DNA of 45,304 nt from an uncultured Clostridium sp. (GCA_900544905.1 UQXF01000014.1:1-45304), one strand, 5' to 3'; positions 15,865 through 24,845 are shown, numbered from the stretch's first letter. Numbers and translations are program-made. Notes: generated by a model from the sequence alone, not told the origin.

Positions 15865-16578
15865 ATGTATGAGATGAAAACAAGGGTGACCTATTCCCAG
15901 GTAAACAGTGATTTAAGGACGGATATGGCAGCGATTGCCCACTATTTTCAGGATTGTACCATTTTTCATTCAGAGTCTGTGGGCAAGGGTCTGGATGAGG
16001 TAGAACGCAGCCAGACGGCATGGTATTTGTCCGGCTGGCAGATTGAAGTAATGCGGTATCCTGTATTTGGAGAGGAGATTACTGTCCGGACCTGGCCCTA
16101 TGATTTTAAGGGAATATATGGCTACCGTAATTTTGATATATTGGATGAATATGGTGAGCGGATTGTCCAGGCAAATTCCATATGGATTTTTATGGATTTG
16201 CAAAAAAATCTTCCGGCTAAGCCCACAGAGGAGGATATACGGGGGTATGACATGGAACCGGCGCTTTCCATGGATTATGCACCAAGAAAAATAAAAATAA
16301 TGGACGAGGGACAACGGCGGCAGGAAAAGGAAACACCTGTTGTAGTTAAGAGGTCCTTTTTAGATTCCAACCATCATGTAAACAATGGACGCTATGTGGC
16401 TGAGGCTATGGATTTTTTTCCGGAGGACAGGGAGATAAAGACAATGCGTGTGGATTACCGGAAGGCGGCAGCCTTTTTGGACGTCATGTATCCGGTGATT
16501 TACGATAAGGATGGGGTCAGACAGATTGTTTTTGCAAATGAAGAGGAAAAGCCTTATGTGATAATAGAAATACAGTGA
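15865..16578 (+). CDS. Acyl-ACP thioesterase
   Basis: The 237-residue protein is a double hotdog-fold thioesterase of the FatA/FatB-like bacterial group. The N-terminal hotdog has the substrate-cavity segment AWYLSGWQIEVMRYP. The C-terminal one opens with SFLDSNHHVNNGRYVAEAMD (about residues 166-185), which holds the conserved Asn-His-x-His-Val-Asn pattern. It releases free fatty acids from acyl carrier protein; in Clostridia this may adjust membrane lipid supply. GAAAGGAAG lies ahead of the ATG. A CvfB-like gene follows after 64 bases. Confidence 0.9.
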   Translation: MYEMKTRVTYSQVNSDLRTDMAAIAHYFQDCTIFHSESVGKGLDEVERSQTAWYLSGWQIEVMRYPVFGEEITVRTWPYDFKGIYGYRNFDILDEYGERIVQANSIWIFMDLQKNLPAKPTEEDIRGYDMEPALSMDYAPRKIKIMDEGQRRQEKETPVVVKRSFLDSNHHVNNGRYVAEAMDFFPEDREIKTMRVDYRKAAAFLDVMYPVIYDKDGVRQIVFANEEEKPYVIIEIQ

Positions 16579-16642
16579 TGCAGGAAACAAGGGATTAGGA
16601 AAGAACACGAATTTATTTACAGGACAGAGAACAGGAGACAGT

Positions 16643-17482
16643 ATGGTTGAAATAGGAAAGCGGCAGACCTTGAAGGTTATCCGCAGTAAGGATTTTGGAG
16701 TATATTTGGCAGAACGGGAGGAGGATAAGGACGCAGTTCTTCTTCCGAGAAAGCAGGTGCCGGAGGGGCTTAAAGCAGGCGGAGAGATTGAGGTATTTGT
16801 GTATCTGGATTCCTCTGACCGTCCCATCGCAACGGTAAACCAGCCGCTGATTACATTGGGTGAGCTTGCAAGGCTTAAGGTGGCAAGTGTTGGAAATATC
16901 GGAGCTTTTATGGACTGGGGACTGGAAAAGGATATTTTAATGCCCTTTAAGGAAATGGTTGGCAAGGTCCGGGAGGGAAAGGAATATCTGGTATATATGT
17001 ACATGGATAAGAGCAGCCGTCCCTGTGTGTCCATGCGGATATATAATCAGTTATCCACGGATTCCCCGTTTAGCAAGGGTGACCAGGTAGAGGGGTATGT
17101 CTATCAGATAAATGAGCGCATGGGAGCCTTTGTTGCAGTAGAGGATAAATATCAGGGGCTGATTCCGAAACAGGAGCTTCATAGAAAGCTGCGCGTGGGC
17201 GAAACAATCTCCCTGCGGGTCAGTGAAGTGAGAGAGGACGGGAAGCTTAATCTGTCTATGAACCGTCCGGCTTACCAGCAGATGGAGGAGGACAGTGAGA
17301 TGGTATACCAGGCAATCCTTTCTTATGACGGAGTGCTGCCCTTTACAGACAAGGCTTCTCCGGAGGTAATTGAGAGGGAGATGGGACTCAGCAAAAATGC
17401 CTTTAAAAGGGCAGTGGGCAGGCTGTTGAAAGAGGGCAGGATTGAGATTCATGAACGCAATATTGTAATCAAAAACAGATAA
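16643..17482 (+). CDS. CvfB/YitL-like S1 RNA-binding protein
   Basis: The 279-residue protein has consecutive S1-type beta-barrels (about residues 5-60, 70-135 and 143-205; GAFMDWGLEKDILMPF and GAFVAVEDKYQGLIP are typical S1 strands). A C-terminal winged helix follows (SKNAFKRAVGRLLKEGRI, about 250-268). This is the architecture of Staphylococcus CvfB and Bacillus YitL, which bind RNA and affect virulence-gene expression in staphylococci. The ribosome site ACAGGAGAC precedes the ATG. It may be co-transcribed with the thioesterase. Confidence 0.9.
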   Translation: MVEIGKRQTLKVIRSKDFGVYLAEREEDKDAVLLPRKQVPEGLKAGGEIEVFVYLDSSDRPIATVNQPLITLGELARLKVASVGNIGAFMDWGLEKDILMPFKEMVGKVREGKEYLVYMYMDKSSRPCVSMRIYNQLSTDSPFSKGDQVEGYVYQINERMGAFVAVEDKYQGLIPKQELHRKLRVGETISLRVSEVREDGKLNLSMNRPAYQQMEEDSEMVYQAILSYDGVLPFTDKASPEVIEREMGLSKNAFKRAVGRLLKEGRIEIHERNIVIKNR

Positions 17483-17540
17483 GTTTTATATACAACCTTT
17501 TTATAAAGGCTGTACAAATATATTTTAGGAGGTTATGACA

Positions 17541-17921
17541 ATGAAAAATGTAGTAAAGACAGATAAGGCACCCCAGGCAATTGGACCGTATTCCCAGGCG
17601 ATTGAGGTAAACGGTGTGATTTATACTTCAGGCGTAGTTCCGATTAATCCGGCTACCGGTGAGGTAGTGGAGGGTGATATCAAGGTGCAGGCAACCCGCG
17701 TGTTTGACAGCATGAAGGCGCTGCTTGAAGCAGCAGGCTCCAGCTGTGAGGATGTGGTAAAGACCATGGTATTTATTAAGGATATGAATGATTTTGCGGC
17801 ATTAAATGAGATATATGCAACCTATTTTACCGGTGCATTTCCTGCCCGCTCCTGCGTAGAAGTAGCAAGACTTCCAAAGGATGTATTAATTGAGATGGAA
17901 GCAGTGGCACTGAAGAAATAG
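17541..17921 (+). CDS. ridA: RidA family enamine/imine deaminase
   Basis: The 126-residue protein carries the RidA signatures AIGPYSQAIEVNGVIYTSG (with Tyr and Gly of the binding cleft) and PARSCVEVARLPKDVLIEMEAVA, whose Arg anchors the substrate carboxylate. RidA hydrolyses reactive 2-aminoacrylate-type enamines released by PLP enzymes such as serine or threonine dehydratase, and acts as a trimer. The ATG at 17541 is chosen over one at 17535 because AGGAGG lies eight bases ahead of it but only two ahead of the other. The CPBP-ABC genes follow after 20 bases. Confidence 0.93.
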   Translation: MKNVVKTDKAPQAIGPYSQAIEVNGVIYTSGVVPINPATGEVVEGDIKVQATRVFDSMKALLEAAGSSCEDVVKTMVFIKDMNDFAALNEIYATYFTGAFPARSCVEVARLPKDVLIEMEAVALKK

Positions 17922-17941
17922 AGTGGAGAAAAGGAGTATTT

Positions 17942-18952
17942 ATGCAATTGGAAGATACAAAATTAACAGATGATATACAGATGGTATCGACTGATGGCGC
18001 CATGAAAAAGGCTGGCGCCTTTTTCTTTTTCCTGATGCTGTTAGAGATACCGTTAGCATTTTTGATTGCGGTTGTGCAGAATGCACTTCCGGCTGACTAT
18101 GCAACACTGATTTCCATACTCTTTACCCAGGGGTATCTGCTGCTTGGAGCAGTTCTCTACATACTTGTTACAAAAACCCGCTTCCGGACAGATTTACAGG
18201 TGAAGAAATACCGGATTTCCACTTTTTTCCTGTCATTGGTGCTGCTGGTTACGGCTGCCCCGATGGCAACGTGGCTGAATGTGTTCAGCCAGCTGTTTGC
18301 AAAAAATCAGACCAGCGGTGCCATTTTTTCCGTTACCCAGAGTGTTCCGGCATGGCTGGGAGTACTGGTTATCGGATGCCTGCCGGGATTTATAGAGGAG
18401 ACGCTTTTCCGCGGCATTATGTATAGCGCATTCCGGAAACGTTCTGTGTTGACAGGTATTATAATCAGTGCGCTGTCCTTTGGACTGATGCACATGAATT
18501 TTAACCAGATTCTGTATGCCATTTATCTGGGTGTCATATTCGCATTGACGGTGGAGGCAACAGGCTCCCTGGTGTCTACTATGATAATGCATATGCTGTT
18601 TAATGCGGTAAATACCGCATATATCTATATTCTTCCAAAGCTCTATGCATTTATGGGACAGTTTTCAGAGGAATATGCCAATGTGGACATAGAGGAGGTG
18701 TTTAACCAGTCGGTGACAAAAAGCCAGCTGCTGCCGATGCTGGTAATATTAACGCCTTTTGCGATTGGGGGACTTGTGCTGACCCTGCTCCTGCTGAAGG
18801 CCATTGCACACATCAACGGAAGAACTTTTACCTGGGAGTATATCCGGGGAAAGAAAGAGGAGGCTGCAAAGACAAAGCCTGTTAATGTATTCCTTATTTT
18901 GGGCTGGGTCTTCTGTCTTGCCAACGCATGTTTAAATCTGTTCGCAGGGTGA
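17942..18952 (+). CDS. CPBP intramembrane protease
   Basis: The 336-residue multi-helix membrane protein has the three CPBP/Abi motifs: EETLFRG (near residue 152), FGLMHMNF and HMLFNAVN. These supply the paired Glu, Arg, His and Asn/His of the glutamate-type membrane peptidase. CPBP proteases include CAAX-processing enzymes and self-immunity proteins beside bacteriocins. The start has AAGGAG seven bases ahead. It lies 35 bases ahead of the NatA-like gene, whose partner permease carries a second CPBP domain, so this protease is likely part of the same export or processing unit. Confidence 0.9.
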   Translation: MQLEDTKLTDDIQMVSTDGAMKKAGAFFFFLMLLEIPLAFLIAVVQNALPADYATLISILFTQGYLLLGAVLYILVTKTRFRTDLQVKKYRISTFFLSLVLLVTAAPMATWLNVFSQLFAKNQTSGAIFSVTQSVPAWLGVLVIGCLPGFIEETLFRGIMYSAFRKRSVLTGIIISALSFGLMHMNFNQILYAIYLGVIFALTVEATGSLVSTMIMHMLFNAVNTAYIYILPKLYAFMGQFSEEYANVDIEEVFNQSVTKSQLLPMLVILTPFAIGGLVLTLLLLKAIAHINGRTFTWEYIRGKKEEAAKTKPVNVFLILGWVFCLANACLNLFAG

Positions 18953-18987
18953 AATTGACAGGGAAGGAAAATTTAGGAGGAATTAGT

Positions 18988-19755
18988 TTGATAGAAGCAA
19001 AGGAGCTTAGCAAGCAATTTATCAGAACATTAAAAAAGGGCAAAAAAGAAGAATTTTTTGCCGTTGACCATGTAAGCTTTGAGGCACAGGATGGAGAGAT
19101 ACTGGGAATACTGGGTCCCAATGGCGCCGGCAAAACAACACTTTTGCGTATGCTCGGTTCTCTGATGGAGCCGACCAGCGGTCAGGTGGTTATCACAAAT
19201 AAAGACAAAGAGCAGATTACCGAAAAGGAAGTGTTGAAAAAGCATATTGGCTATCTCTCTGAAAATACAAAGCTTTATGGAAGATTTACGGTGCGGGAGC
19301 TGCTTTTATTGTTCGGTGAGCTGTATGGCTTTTCAAAGGAGGAGACCGGTGCCCGGGTGGAAAAAATGTGTGAACTTTTGCAGATGGAAGCCTTTATAGA
19401 TAACCGCATTGAAAAGCTTTCCACCGGTCAGAAGCAGAGAACATCCATTGCCAGATGTCTTGTACATAACCCGGAAATCTACATTTTTGATGAACCTACT
19501 CTGGGGCTTGATATTATCAGCTCCAAGGCGATTATTGATTTTATGAAGCAGGAAAAGGCGAGGGGAAAAAGCGTTCTGTATTCCACACATTACATGGAGG
19601 AGGCAGAATTTTTATGCGACCGGATAATCATGATTGACAGGGGGAAAATTATTGCAGCCGGTACACCTCAGGAGTTAAAGGCGGCAACGGGAACCGATAA
19701 CCTCAGAGATACCTTCTTTGCTTATATGGAGGGAGGCGCACAGGATGAACTATAA
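18988..19755 (+). CDS. ABC transporter ATPase, NatA type
   Basis: The 255-residue ATPase has Walker A GPNGAGKTT (about residues 43-51), signature LSTGQKQRTSIARC, Walker B IYIFDEPTLGLD and the switch His in YSTHYMEEAE. It resembles NatA of sodium-extruding NatAB exporters and related drug or peptide exporters. The start is the TTG at 18988, with AGGAGG seven bases ahead. An upstream in-frame ATG (18928) would overlap the CPBP gene and has no ribosome site. Its end overlaps the permease gene by 11 bases, so translation is coupled. Confidence 0.9.
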   Translation: MIEAKELSKQFIRTLKKGKKEEFFAVDHVSFEAQDGEILGILGPNGAGKTTLLRMLGSLMEPTSGQVVITNKDKEQITEKEVLKKHIGYLSENTKLYGRFTVRELLLLFGELYGFSKEETGARVEKMCELLQMEAFIDNRIEKLSTGQKQRTSIARCLVHNPEIYIFDEPTLGLDIISSKAIIDFMKQEKARGKSVLYSTHYMEEAEFLCDRIIMIDRGKIIAAGTPQELKAATGTDNLRDTFFAYMEGGAQDEL

Positions 19756-21760
19756 ACAGTTAAAAACACTTTATAAAAAAGAGATTATGGATGTTATCCG
19801 TGATAAGAAAACCATTCTTACCATGGTGGTGCTTCCGGTCATTTTGTATCCGGTGCTGTTCTTAGTGATTATGCAGGTTATGACGATGATTAACAATTCC
19901 CAGCAGGAAAGAACCTATTATATTGCTTATGACCAGGTGGAGGAAGAGAACCGGAAGGCGCTAAATGACTGGATTGCCGGAGAGGAGGACGGGCTTTCCT
20001 ATATCATAAAAGAGGTGGAGTCTGATAATCCAAAGGAGGATTTGGAAAAGGAGAATATTGATGCGTATATCACCGCAAGTATAACGGACAGCCAGGTGGT
20101 TTATGAGATTCATTATCTGTCTGCAGTTACAAACTCTTCCACGGTTTCTGACATGCTGGAAGAGGAAATAGATGCCTATGGGAAAAAGATAGCAGAAGAA
20201 AATGCTGCTGCCCAGGGGCTTGATGTAAAAAAGGTGCTCTATCCGGTAACATCTACACTGGCTGACCAGTCCAGCAATGAGAGCTCCATCGGAAGCATTC
20301 TTGGCAGCATTATACCGTTTTTGTTGATAACCAGTATTTTAATGGGCGCCATGTATCCTGCCATTGACGCCACAGCAGGAGAGAAGGAGAGAGGAACACT
20401 GGAAACCCTGCTTACCCTGCCTGTTGGCAACATGGAGCTGATTATGAGTAAGTTTTTGTCTGTTGCGACGATTGCAGTGGTATCCGTGTTTATTAATGTT
20501 TTGTCAATGGGTGGAATTGCGGCATATCTCTATGCTACCATCAATGCCCTTTCAGAAGGGGCTGGTGCTTTCAGTCTGGGAAGCTTTGTGCCTGCTATTT
20601 TGATTTCCATTGTCTGCATTATTGCATTTGCGCTGTTTATGAGTGCTGTGGTCATGTGCATTTGTGCGTTTGCCAAGAGCTTTAAAGAGGCAAACAATTA
20701 TGTCACGCCTCTGACGCTGGTGGTGCTCTTAACCGCCTATATAGGATTTATTCCCAATGTGGAATTGTCTGCCACCACAGCTATAATCCCGGTGGCAAAT
20801 ATATGCCTTTTGATGAAGAATCTGCTGGTGTTTAAATATGATTTTGCATTAATTTTAATGGTGCTTCTCAGTAATGTGATTTATGCTTTTGTTGCAGTGT
20901 GGTTTCTGGGTAAGATTTATAACAGCGAGTCTATTTTATTTGGCGAATCCGCCAGTGGGATTAAGCTGTTTGAACGGAGAAAAAATATCAAAAAGGGAAG
21001 CCTGCCAACCATACAGGAAAGTCTGCTGGTTTTAGTGGCTGCATTGCTGTTAATGGTCTATCTTGGCGGAATCATGAGCTTGTCCCATCCGGTTATGGGA
21101 GTGGTAGTGCCGCAGTTTTTTATCGGTGTACTGCCGGTGCTCGCCTGCATATACATAAAAGGAAATGCAAGGGAAATTTTCAAATTAAACATTCCAAAGG
21201 GAAAAGACCTGTTAGGGTCGGTATGCCTGTATTTAGGGGCTGGCAGTCTGTCATTGTTAATCAGTAACCTTTTAAGCATGGCATTTCCGGATAACAGCCA
21301 GGGATTGAATGAGGAGTATGCAAAGCTGTTGGACGGAATCTCCTTTGTGCCTGCCCTGCTGCTGATTGCCCTGGTTCCGGCGGTCTGTGAAGAGCTGATG
21401 TTCAGGGGGTATATGTTTACTGCTTTCAGGCAGAAAATGAGCCTGCCGAAGGCAATATTTTTTGTATCGGTTTTGTTTGGAATCAGCCATATGAGCCTGA
21501 TAAAGATAATACCGACCGCTGTTTTAGGCGCGGCACTGGCATATGCGATATATAAGGCGGACAGTATTGCCGCCTCGTCCCTGATTCATTTTCTGAATAA
21601 CGCAGTTTCTGTATTTTTACTATATTATGGCAGTAACATTGCATTTCTGAATGAGGAGCAGATGGGAGTACCCCTGATGATTGGACTGGTGGTATTGTCT
21701 GTCATCTTTATTCCGGCAGGAGTATGGATTTTGAACAGCAGGAAAAAGCAGACTGCTTAA
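19745..21760 (+). CDS. ABC-2 permease (NatB-like) fused to a CPBP protease domain
   Basis: The 671-residue protein joins two parts. The N-terminal ABC-2 permease (about residues 1-400) has a first helix near 20-45, a long extracellular segment to about 180, then a helix block that includes GEKERGTLETLLTLP. A C-terminal multi-helix CPBP domain carries CEELMFRGYMF (near 547-557), FGISHMS and HFLNNAV. This fusion is known among NatB-like proteins of Clostridia. The start at 19745 follows GGAGGGAGG. One plausible reading is that the exported or membrane substrate is cut by the protease domain. There is no adjacent small peptide gene to serve as an obvious substrate. Confidence 0.9.
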   Translation: MNYKQLKTLYKKEIMDVIRDKKTILTMVVLPVILYPVLFLVIMQVMTMINNSQQERTYYIAYDQVEEENRKALNDWIAGEEDGLSYIIKEVESDNPKEDLEKENIDAYITASITDSQVVYEIHYLSAVTNSSTVSDMLEEEIDAYGKKIAEENAAAQGLDVKKVLYPVTSTLADQSSNESSIGSILGSIIPFLLITSILMGAMYPAIDATAGEKERGTLETLLTLPVGNMELIMSKFLSVATIAVVSVFINVLSMGGIAAYLYATINALSEGAGAFSLGSFVPAILISIVCIIAFALFMSAVVMCICAFAKSFKEANNYVTPLTLVVLLTAYIGFIPNVELSATTAIIPVANICLLMKNLLVFKYDFALILMVLLSNVIYAFVAVWFLGKIYNSESILFGESASGIKLFERRKNIKKGSLPTIQESLLVLVAALLLMVYLGGIMSLSHPVMGVVVPQFFIGVLPVLACIYIKGNAREIFKLNIPKGKDLLGSVCLYLGAGSLSLLISNLLSMAFPDNSQGLNEEYAKLLDGISFVPALLLIALVPAVCEELMFRGYMFTAFRQKMSLPKAIFFVSVLFGISHMSLIKIIPTAVLGAALAYAIYKADSIAASSLIHFLNNAVSVFLLYYGSNIAFLNEEQMGVPLMIGLVVLSVIFIPAGVWILNSRKKQTA

Positions 21761-21781
21761 ATGTGTGATATAAAAATATTA

Positions 21782-21830
21782 AGAAAAAATAGAAACGCCC
21801 GGACACAGCAGGAAAATTCTGTGCCCGGGC
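21782..21830 (-). terminator. Terminator of hsp20
   Basis: A 12-bp stem (21797-21808 with 21819-21830, one mismatch) is followed on the minus strand by TTTCTATTTTTTC. It may also slow plus-strand readthrough from the permease gene, but there is no T-run on that side. Confidence 0.8.
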
Positions 21831-21864
21831 ATATATAAAGGGGTAAGAAGCAAATGTGAAACTA

Positions 21865-22302
21865 TTACTCAATGGCGATAAAGTGATTTTCCTCAACCTT
21901 TGGCTGCTCCTTGATTTTAGGAACCGTAATGGTCAAAATACCATTTGCAAAGGCTGCGTGAATGTCTTCCTGTGTAACCTGTTCGCCAACGTAGAAGCTT
22001 CTCTGGCATTTACCGGTAAAGCATTCCTTGCGGATGTATTTGCCGTTTTTATCTTTAATCTCATTGTCTGCATGGCGTTCCGCCTCGATGGTAAGATAAC
22101 CGTCTTTCAGGCTTGCATTTACATCTTCTTTCTCATATCCCGGAAGCTCAATTCCTAATTCATACTTATCCTCATATTCCTTGATATCCGTGTTCATCAA
22201 ATCTCTGGAATTAGCAGAATGAACAAAGTCTCCGGATGGTCTGTAGGCGTCATTGAAAAAGTTGTCAAATAAATCGTTTGAAAAGATACTTGGTACTAAC
22301 AT
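21865..22302 (-). CDS. Small heat shock protein, Hsp20/alpha-crystallin family
   Basis: The 145-residue protein has a variable N-terminal arm and an alpha-crystallin domain at about residues 38-130 (YELGIELPGYEKEDVNASLKDG; later FANGILTITVPK, the conserved end of the fold). Such proteins hold unfolding proteins as oligomers until ATP-driven chaperones refold them. AAAGGAGG precedes the ATG. A CIRCE element overlaps the promoter, so HrcA is the likely heat-sensing repressor. It stands alone between two terminators. Confidence 0.95.
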   Translation of the reverse strand: MLVPSIFSNDLFDNFFNDAYRPSGDFVHSANSRDLMNTDIKEYEDKYELGIELPGYEKEDVNASLKDGYLTIEAERHADNEIKDKNGKYIRKECFTGKCQRSFYVGEQVTQEDIHAAFANGILTITVPKIKEQPKVEENHFIAIE

Positions 22303-22403
22303 GATAAATTCCTCCTTTTACATTTGTCTATAGATATATTCTGTAGGCTGAAAAAATAATGGTTTCGGTCAGGCTTTTTTGTTATTTCCTAACCTGTAAT
22401 TAT

Positions 22404-22432
22404 GTTATAGCACTGATTGTTAGCACTGTCAA
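22404..22432 (-). promoter_or_regulatory. hsp20 promoter
   Basis: Minus-strand -35 TTGACA (22427-22432) and -10 TATAAC (22404-22409) with a 17-base spacer. The -35 and spacer are covered by the CIRCE element. The leader would be about 95 bases. Confidence 0.85.
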
Positions 22433-22446
22433 GAGGTGAGTGCTAA
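22420..22446. promoter_or_regulatory. CIRCE element (HrcA operator)
   Basis: TTAGCACTG, nine bases, GAGTGCTAA matches the CIRCE consensus TTAGCACTC-N9-GAGTGCTAA with one mismatch in the left arm. A further half-arm TAGCACTG starts at 22408, just to the left. HrcA itself is not in the window. Confidence 0.92.
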
Positions 22447-22604
22447 TTTCACGATTTGTTCACAATTACGGGAAAAATGTCTGAAAATATAGCAATATAT
22501 TGTTGATAAGATTGAAAATAATTGCCGGAAACATCAATATGGTGTTTAAAATTGCAGGGATTATTAAGAAATAATGAAAATTGATAAAAAGGGAGTATTT
22601 CCTA

Positions 22605-22632
22605 TTGCATTTTATTTTTATTCATCTAAGAT
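22605..22632 (+). promoter_or_regulatory. Possible promoter of the polysaccharide deacetylase gene
   Basis: TTGCAT (22605-22610), 16 bases, TAAGAT (22627-22632). The rest of 22447-22668 is AT-rich without other recognisable elements except the short palindrome CAATATATTG near 22494. Confidence 0.4.
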
Positions 22633-22668
22633 AGGGTTATACCAATCAGAGAGGAAGTAAGAATACAA

Positions 22669-24192
22669 ATGATAAAAAATATAATGTTTATAATGAGAGG
22701 CATATTGGTATTCTGGGGTGGGATACTGTGTCTGTTCTATATGAAAAATACAGCGTATGCAGCAGGGAGTATTCTGTTAAAGGGCGAAATATCGGGCTAT
22801 CAGAATGTGCTGCTGTCATGGACAGCTGCCGGTACGGATTATGTTTATCAGCTTCAAAGGGCGGACAGTCCGGAGGGTACCTATTCCACCATTGCAGAGA
22901 TAGGTGGACAGTCAGGAAACATGAGCTGTCATGATGACAATGTAAAGCTTGGGAAAACCTATTATTACAGGGTAAGCTGTCTTTTGGATGGACAGGTGGC
23001 GGAAGAGAGCAATGTGGTTTCGGTATTGGTTACCCTCCCGGCTCCAAAGAATGTGAAAGCGGCAAAAATTAAGGAGTCGAAGGTTAAATTATCCTGGAGT
23101 AAAGTCAAGGGTGCAGGTGGTTATTTGATATTTAGAAGTACGAAGAAAACATCCGGTTATAAAAAGCTCGCGGCTACAAAGAAGAATACCTATACGGATG
23201 CTTCTGTAAAGCATGGCAAAGCTTATTATTATAAGGTAAAAGCATATAAAGGAAAAAATAACAGGCTTACAAGCGGGACGAAGCAGTATGTCAGTATATA
23301 TATGAAACCGTCGGCGCCTAAGCTTACCGGCTCCTATTCAAAGAAGAAAATCCGGCTCTCCTGGAAGAAGGTAAGCGGTGCAAAGGAATACTATCTATAT
23401 AAAAAGAATAAAAAGGGGAAGTACCGTCTTCTGGAAAAGACAGATAAGCTGTATTATTGGGACAGGAATGTGGACAAGGGAAAAAGCTATGAGTACCGGA
23501 TTGTTGCAGCATATAAGAGGGATGGGAAGGTGATAAAAAGCCAGAACAGCAAGACCTGTAAGGTATTTGCTTCTGCCATTGACCCCAAAAAGAAAATGGT
23601 GGCTTTGACCTTTGATGATGGACCGGGCAGATATACCGGCGAGATTGTACAATGTCTGAAAAAATATAATTCCAGGGCTACATTTTTTGTCTTGGGCTGC
23701 AATGTGGATTCTTATAAGAGTGCCTTAAAGGCGGCGGATAAAGCCGGTTGTCAGATAGGAAACCATTCCTATAGCCACAAGGATTTAACCAGGCTGTCCC
23801 GTAAGGAAGTGCAGGCGCAGATTAAGGATACGGATAAAAAGGTGAAAAATGTGATTGGAAAGACTCCGTCCCTTGTGCGTACCCCGGGCGGGGCAATAAA
23901 TGCCGAGGTTCAAAATGCAGTTGGCAAGCCTGTTATTTTATGGTCCATTGATACACTGGACTGGAAAACCAGGGACAGGGATAAAACGGTGAAGGCGGTT
24001 CTGAATAATGTGAAGGATGGTGATATTGTGCTGATGCACGATATTCATGAGCCATCCAAGGAAGCTGCGCTGATTCTGATTAAGGAGCTGAACCGGAGAG
24101 GATATCAGCTGGTGACGGTCAGTGAGCTTGCACAATACCGTGGATATAATCTGAAGAAGGGTTCCATTTATCACAGCCTGAGAAAAAAATAA
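22669..24192 (+). CDS. Secreted polysaccharide deacetylase with fibronectin III-like domains
   Basis: The 507-residue protein has an N-terminal signal or anchor helix (about residues 8-28, ending near YAA). Three fibronectin-III-like modules lie at about 33-122, 125-212 and 215-302; the last two have repeated KLSWSKVKGA / RLSWKKVSGA phrases. A NodB deacetylase domain starts near residue 305. The catalytic motifs are all present: TFDDGP, GNHSYSH (metal His pair), RTPGG, DTLDW and MHDIH. It should remove acetyl groups from cell-wall or surface glycans outside the cell, with the FN3 modules as spacers. It is highly basic. AGAGAGGAAG gives the ribosome site. Confidence 0.92.
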   Translation: MIKNIMFIMRGILVFWGGILCLFYMKNTAYAAGSILLKGEISGYQNVLLSWTAAGTDYVYQLQRADSPEGTYSTIAEIGGQSGNMSCHDDNVKLGKTYYYRVSCLLDGQVAEESNVVSVLVTLPAPKNVKAAKIKESKVKLSWSKVKGAGGYLIFRSTKKTSGYKKLAATKKNTYTDASVKHGKAYYYKVKAYKGKNNRLTSGTKQYVSIYMKPSAPKLTGSYSKKKIRLSWKKVSGAKEYYLYKKNKKGKYRLLEKTDKLYYWDRNVDKGKSYEYRIVAAYKRDGKVIKSQNSKTCKVFASAIDPKKKMVALTFDDGPGRYTGEIVQCLKKYNSRATFFVLGCNVDSYKSALKAADKAGCQIGNHSYSHKDLTRLSRKEVQAQIKDTDKKVKNVIGKTPSLVRTPGGAINAEVQNAVGKPVILWSIDTLDWKTRDRDKTVKAVLNNVKDGDIVLMHDIHEPSKEAALILIKELNRRGYQLVTVSELAQYRGYNLKKGSIYHSLRKK

Positions 24193-24208
24193 GAGGAATA
24201 AAGAGGAA

Positions 24209-24237
24209 TTTACTAGACCGAAGTCTACTATTATGCT
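24209..24237 (+). promoter_or_regulatory. Promoter of the TetR-hydrolase operon
   Basis: TTTACT (24209-24214), a 17-base spacer and TATGCT (24232-24237), about 45 bases ahead of the regulator ATG. The inverted repeat listed next fills the spacer. Confidence 0.55.
24211..24230. promoter_or_regulatory. Inverted repeat in the promoter spacer, probable TetR operator
   Basis: TACTAGAC, CGAA, GTCTACTA form a 20-base inverted repeat with one mismatched pair. Lying between the -35 and -10 of the promoter of a TetR gene, it is the expected site for self-repression. Confidence 0.6.
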
Positions 24238-24281
24238 AATATGTACTAAAAGATGAAAAATAAACAAGAGGTGTGTAATAA

Positions 24282-24845
24282 ATGGCAGAGGATAGAAGGG
24301 TACGGAAAACAAAAAAGGCAATACAGGATGTTTTCTGTGAGCTGACGAAGGAAAAGAAATTAAATGAGATTACTATTAAGGAGCTCTGTGCAAGGGCAGA
24401 TATCAATAAGAGTACATTTTATCTGCACTACCGGGATATCTATAATCTGGCGGATTCTATCCAGGAGATTCTCATACGGGATGTGTGCGCCATTATTGAT
24501 GAATATCCCTATGATGAGACAATCCGCAAGGCGCCGGAAATATGGAAGCGGATTGCAGATACATATTTTAAGGACTCCAATGATTTGGGGATGCTGATAC
24601 AGAGACAGGGAATGCAGTCCATGGTACAGGAGTTTGAGCGTGCGGTCATTGATACGATTATGAAGAAGTTTGTGGATGCGGGCATGAAGGAAAATTCCGA
24701 AGCATTTTTCCAGCACCATTTAAACGTGACCTTTATTATCAATGGGTATGTTGGCGTTTTGAGAGAATTTGATGTGTCAGAAATGGAAGCCGCCATGCTG
24801 GAGGTATCTAAGCGCATCAGTACGGGCTTTAACGTGGAAATATAA
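24282..24845 (+). CDS. TetR/AcrR family regulator
   Basis: The 187-residue protein has an N-terminal TetR helix-turn-helix (about residues 8-55: KKAIQDVFCELTKEKK then IKELCARADINKSTFYLHY, the recognition helix). An all-helical ligand domain of the kind found in Clostridial TetR_C_7-type regulators follows. The GAGGTG site lies ahead of the ATG. A 20-base inverted repeat lies in its own promoter, so it probably represses itself and the alpha/beta hydrolase gene 23 bases downstream. The ligand is unknown; the hydrolase suggests a lipid-like or ester compound. Confidence 0.88.
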   Translation: MAEDRRVRKTKKAIQDVFCELTKEKKLNEITIKELCARADINKSTFYLHYRDIYNLADSIQEILIRDVCAIIDEYPYDETIRKAPEIWKRIADTYFKDSNDLGMLIQRQGMQSMVQEFERAVIDTIMKKFVDAGMKENSEAFFQHHLNVTFIINGYVGVLREFDVSEMEAAMLEVSKRISTGFNVEI

